Source: Collinsella provencensis
GTDB lineage: Bacteria; Actinomycetota; Coriobacteriia; Coriobacteriales; Coriobacteriaceae
Length of the DNA stretch: 64,000 nucleotides
NCBI RefSeq assembly: GCF_900199705.1
Contig: NZ_LT904908.1
Span: 401,402-465,401 of the forward strand
Direction of reading: 5' to 3'
A program made the translations under genes and the position numbers. Numbering within the stretch: position 1 is the first letter of the stretch; each line of letters opens with the position of its first letter. Shown piece after piece: positions 62,543-64,000 of the stretch. The notes under the pieces were generated by a model that did no database searches, was not told the origin of the DNA, and worked only from the letters and a program-made list of their open reading frames with translations.

Positions 62543-63118
62543 CTACAAACCCAAAAACGCCTTGAGGCCGATGCAAATCAAAACAATACCGCCCGCAATC
62601 TGAGCACGCGTGCCAAATCGATCGCCGAGCTTGCGGCCAAGTAGCAGCGCGAATATACAACATGCAAATGTAGTAACACCGATCATGCAGCTGTACAGCG
62701 CAAGGCTTTTTCCATCCGCAGCAAGGGATACTCCTACGATAAGCGCATCGATGGACGTTGCGATAGCCTCCATCCTGACCATGCGCCAGGTGAGATGCGT
62801 TGACGGACAAGCTTCAGGCTCGCGCAGCTCGCGCACGGCGTCGACGATCATCTTGCCGCCCACAATACCGAGAATGACCAGCGAAACGACTCCCGCATAC
62901 GCATTGATGTAGTCGGCGATCATAATGCCGCCCACATATCCGAGTATGGGCATACACATCTGAAACAACGCAAAATACACGGGCATGCCGAACTTTAACG
63001 CCTTCGACATGTCGGGTTCGCACAGACTGTTGGAGAGTGTGACCGTCATCGCATCCATAGCGAGGGCAATGCCCAAGACGAAGCTTTCGAGCAATGCTGC
63101 GCCCGTAATAGAAATCAT
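62543..63118 (-). CDS. mntP: putative Mn2+ efflux pump MntP
   Basis: 191 aa, six helices. The acidic MntP motifs are present: GIALAMDAMTVTLS in TM1 and EAIATSIDALIVGVSLA in TM4. The family exports Mn2+ and is often controlled by a yybP-ykoY riboswitch, but only 52 nt separate it from the next gene and no such element fits. AAAGGAAG precedes the ATG. Confidence 0.88.
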   Translation of the reverse strand: MISITGAALLESFVLGIALAMDAMTVTLSNSLCEPDMSKALKFGMPVYFALFQMCMPILGYVGGIMIADYINAYAGVVSLVILGIVGGKMIVDAVRELREPEACPSTHLTWRMVRMEAIATSIDALIVGVSLAADGKSLALYSCMIGVTTFACCIFALLLGRKLGDRFGTRAQIAGGIVLICIGLKAFLGL

Positions 63119-63170
63119 GCGCTTCCTTTCGCGAATCTATCAGGTGGACGGTGTGGCTGAGAGAGCAACC

Positions 63171-63977
63171 TTACTCCCCGCGGCGCAACGAGCGAAACAC
63201 GCGGTCGAGCTCTGCGGCAACCTCCAGCGGGTTATCGAGACCGGCGAAGATGCGAACGGTATGGCCATCGCTGCCATTGGGTGCGCACATCCGCGTGTGA
63301 GATCCGCCAACCGGATACGTCCGTCCGTTCAAGCGACACGCCTCGATGAACTCCCCCGCCGTCATGCCCGCTGCTGGGTCAAGCTGGAACTCGACCGCGG
63401 GGCCGAAGCCGTGCATCAACATGCGGGTGGCAACCTCATGGTCGGGATGACTTGGCAGCCCCGGATACGACACTGAGGCAAGCTCCTCGCAACAGCTTAA
63501 ATATTCTGCAAGTGCGCGGGCATGGTCGAAATGCCGCTGCATACGCTCGGGCACGGTGCTGAGACCCTCGGAAATAGCAACGAGATCGCACGTATCAAGC
63601 TCGTCAGCATCAAGCGCAAGTGGGCCACGCGCAGCCACCGCGACTACCTTGCGTTGCAATTTGCCCGCGGCAATGCGATCAAATGCCTCAAAGCTCACGT
63701 CAGCGCCCAGCTCAAATGGCCTGCAACCAAAATGCGACGGAACGGTAATGTCCGCCAGCAAGCGCCCGCCGGCAACGTGCACCCCCTGTGCGCGTGCGCG
63801 CAGGTCGGGGACGCGCAGGCCGGCCCCACCAAGAGCGTCAACCGCAACGTCGTGCTCTCCCGCCAGCGCAAACCGTTCAAGCACCTCATCAACGTGCCCT
63901 GCATATACAAAGAGGGAGGTCGTGGCGCCAACTGCTTCCGCATACCGAGCTTCGAGCTCATGCCGAGACAACACCAT
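63171..63977 (-). CDS. truncated, lysine-less Cys/Met-metabolism PLP-fold protein
   Basis: 268 aa from the ATG at 63977 with its own SD (AAAGGTGG), so it appears to be a designed start rather than a broken gene. It aligns with cystathionine synthases from about their residue 110 on: LLADITVPSHFGCRPFELGAD matches VVDNTF...LALGAD, and YPGLPSHPDHEVATR matches the C-domain. The PLP lysine motif SxTK is replaced (SFEAFD). The first about 105 residues are absent. It probably lacks PLP catalysis; it could be a partner subunit of a full-length paralogue upstream of the window. mntP follows 52 nt later. Confidence 0.7.
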   Translation of the reverse strand: MVLSRHELEARYAEAVGATTSLFVYAGHVDEVLERFALAGEHDVAVDALGGAGLRVPDLRARAQGVHVAGGRLLADITVPSHFGCRPFELGADVSFEAFDRIAAGKLQRKVVAVAARGPLALDADELDTCDLVAISEGLSTVPERMQRHFDHARALAEYLSCCEELASVSYPGLPSHPDHEVATRMLMHGFGPAVEFQLDPAAGMTAGEFIEACRLNGRTYPVGGSHTRMCAPNGSDGHTVRIFAGLDNPLEVAAELDRVFRSLRRGE

Positions 63978-64000
63978 CAAAACCACCTTTCACCTGCAAA

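Noticed and set aside
63119..63170. Possible Mn-sensing yybP-ykoY riboswitch before mntP
   Set aside because: Only 52 nt are available and none of the conserved loop sequences are visible.
1..64000. CRISPR arrays, insertion sequences, integrases, prophage genes or rRNA operons
   Set aside because: No regular spaced repeats, transposase, integrase or structural phage motifs, and no rRNA sequence were seen.

Overview
The window (about 60% G+C by eye) looks like a core-genome stretch of a Coriobacteriia actinobacterium, most likely Collinsella or a close relative. The evidence is an actinobacterial-type integration host factor (mIHF) next to gmk-rpoZ, a nusB/asp23/efp/aro cluster, a rimP-nusA-infB-rbfA-nrnA-truB-ribF-dnaG-rpoD translation/replication block, and a LuxR-type regulator fused to membrane helices. 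The genus is inferred from gene content, not from a search. Almost all genes lie on the minus strand.

Layout, left to right. 1-3.7 kb: nadK, tlyA, xseB, nusB, asp23, efp in one tightly packed unit. 3.75-6.6 kb: an AT-richer insert-like segment with a tandem membrane/LuxR regulator, a one-TM exported protein, a small membrane protein and a long RNA-like inverted repeat. It separates efp from pepP. 6.6-11.8 kb: pepP, an aroB homologue that has lost its metal ligands, aroK, a YqeG phosphatase, mltG, ruvX; then alaS. 14.5-17.7 kb: AI-2E-type permease, SigB/F-like sigma factor, degenerate RsbW-like partner and DUF948-like protein. 17.8-24.7 kb: rarA, dgt, prepilin peptidase, a D/Y-rich membrane protein, a processive glycosyltransferase, rluD, lspA. 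24.6-27.9 kb: ileS with a T-box leader. 28-32.5 kb: AIM24-like protein, cstA preceded by a leader peptide and attenuator, ilvE. 32.6-40 kb: rpsT, holA, comEC, comEA, thiI, rpoZ, gmk, mIHF. 40-45.6 kb: the pyrimidine operon pyrR-B-C-K-D-F. Then tRNA-Asn, and rpoD-dnaG-ribF-truB-nrnA-rbfA-infB-nusA-rimP (46-57.8 kb), leuS, guaB, mntP, and a truncated, lysine-less trans-sulfuration-like protein.

The most notable signals are RNA-level and pseudo-enzyme features. (1) A 15-codon leader peptide with tandem rare Leu codons and four Ile codons, plus mutually exclusive hairpins ending in a terminator, lies upstream of cstA. This predicts branched-chain amino-acid attenuation of a peptide/pyruvate transporter. 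(2) An Ile-specifier T-box with a transcription terminator lies upstream of ileS. (3) A terminator-like hairpin sits in the rimP-nusA-infB leader. (4) A 36-bp inverted repeat has all four of its differences as G.U pairs on one strand. (5) Three proteins keep a family fold but lack key catalytic residues (aroB-like, RsbW-like, Cys/Met-PLP-like). (6) Several promoters appear to share a TTGCAC/GTGCAT -35 element.
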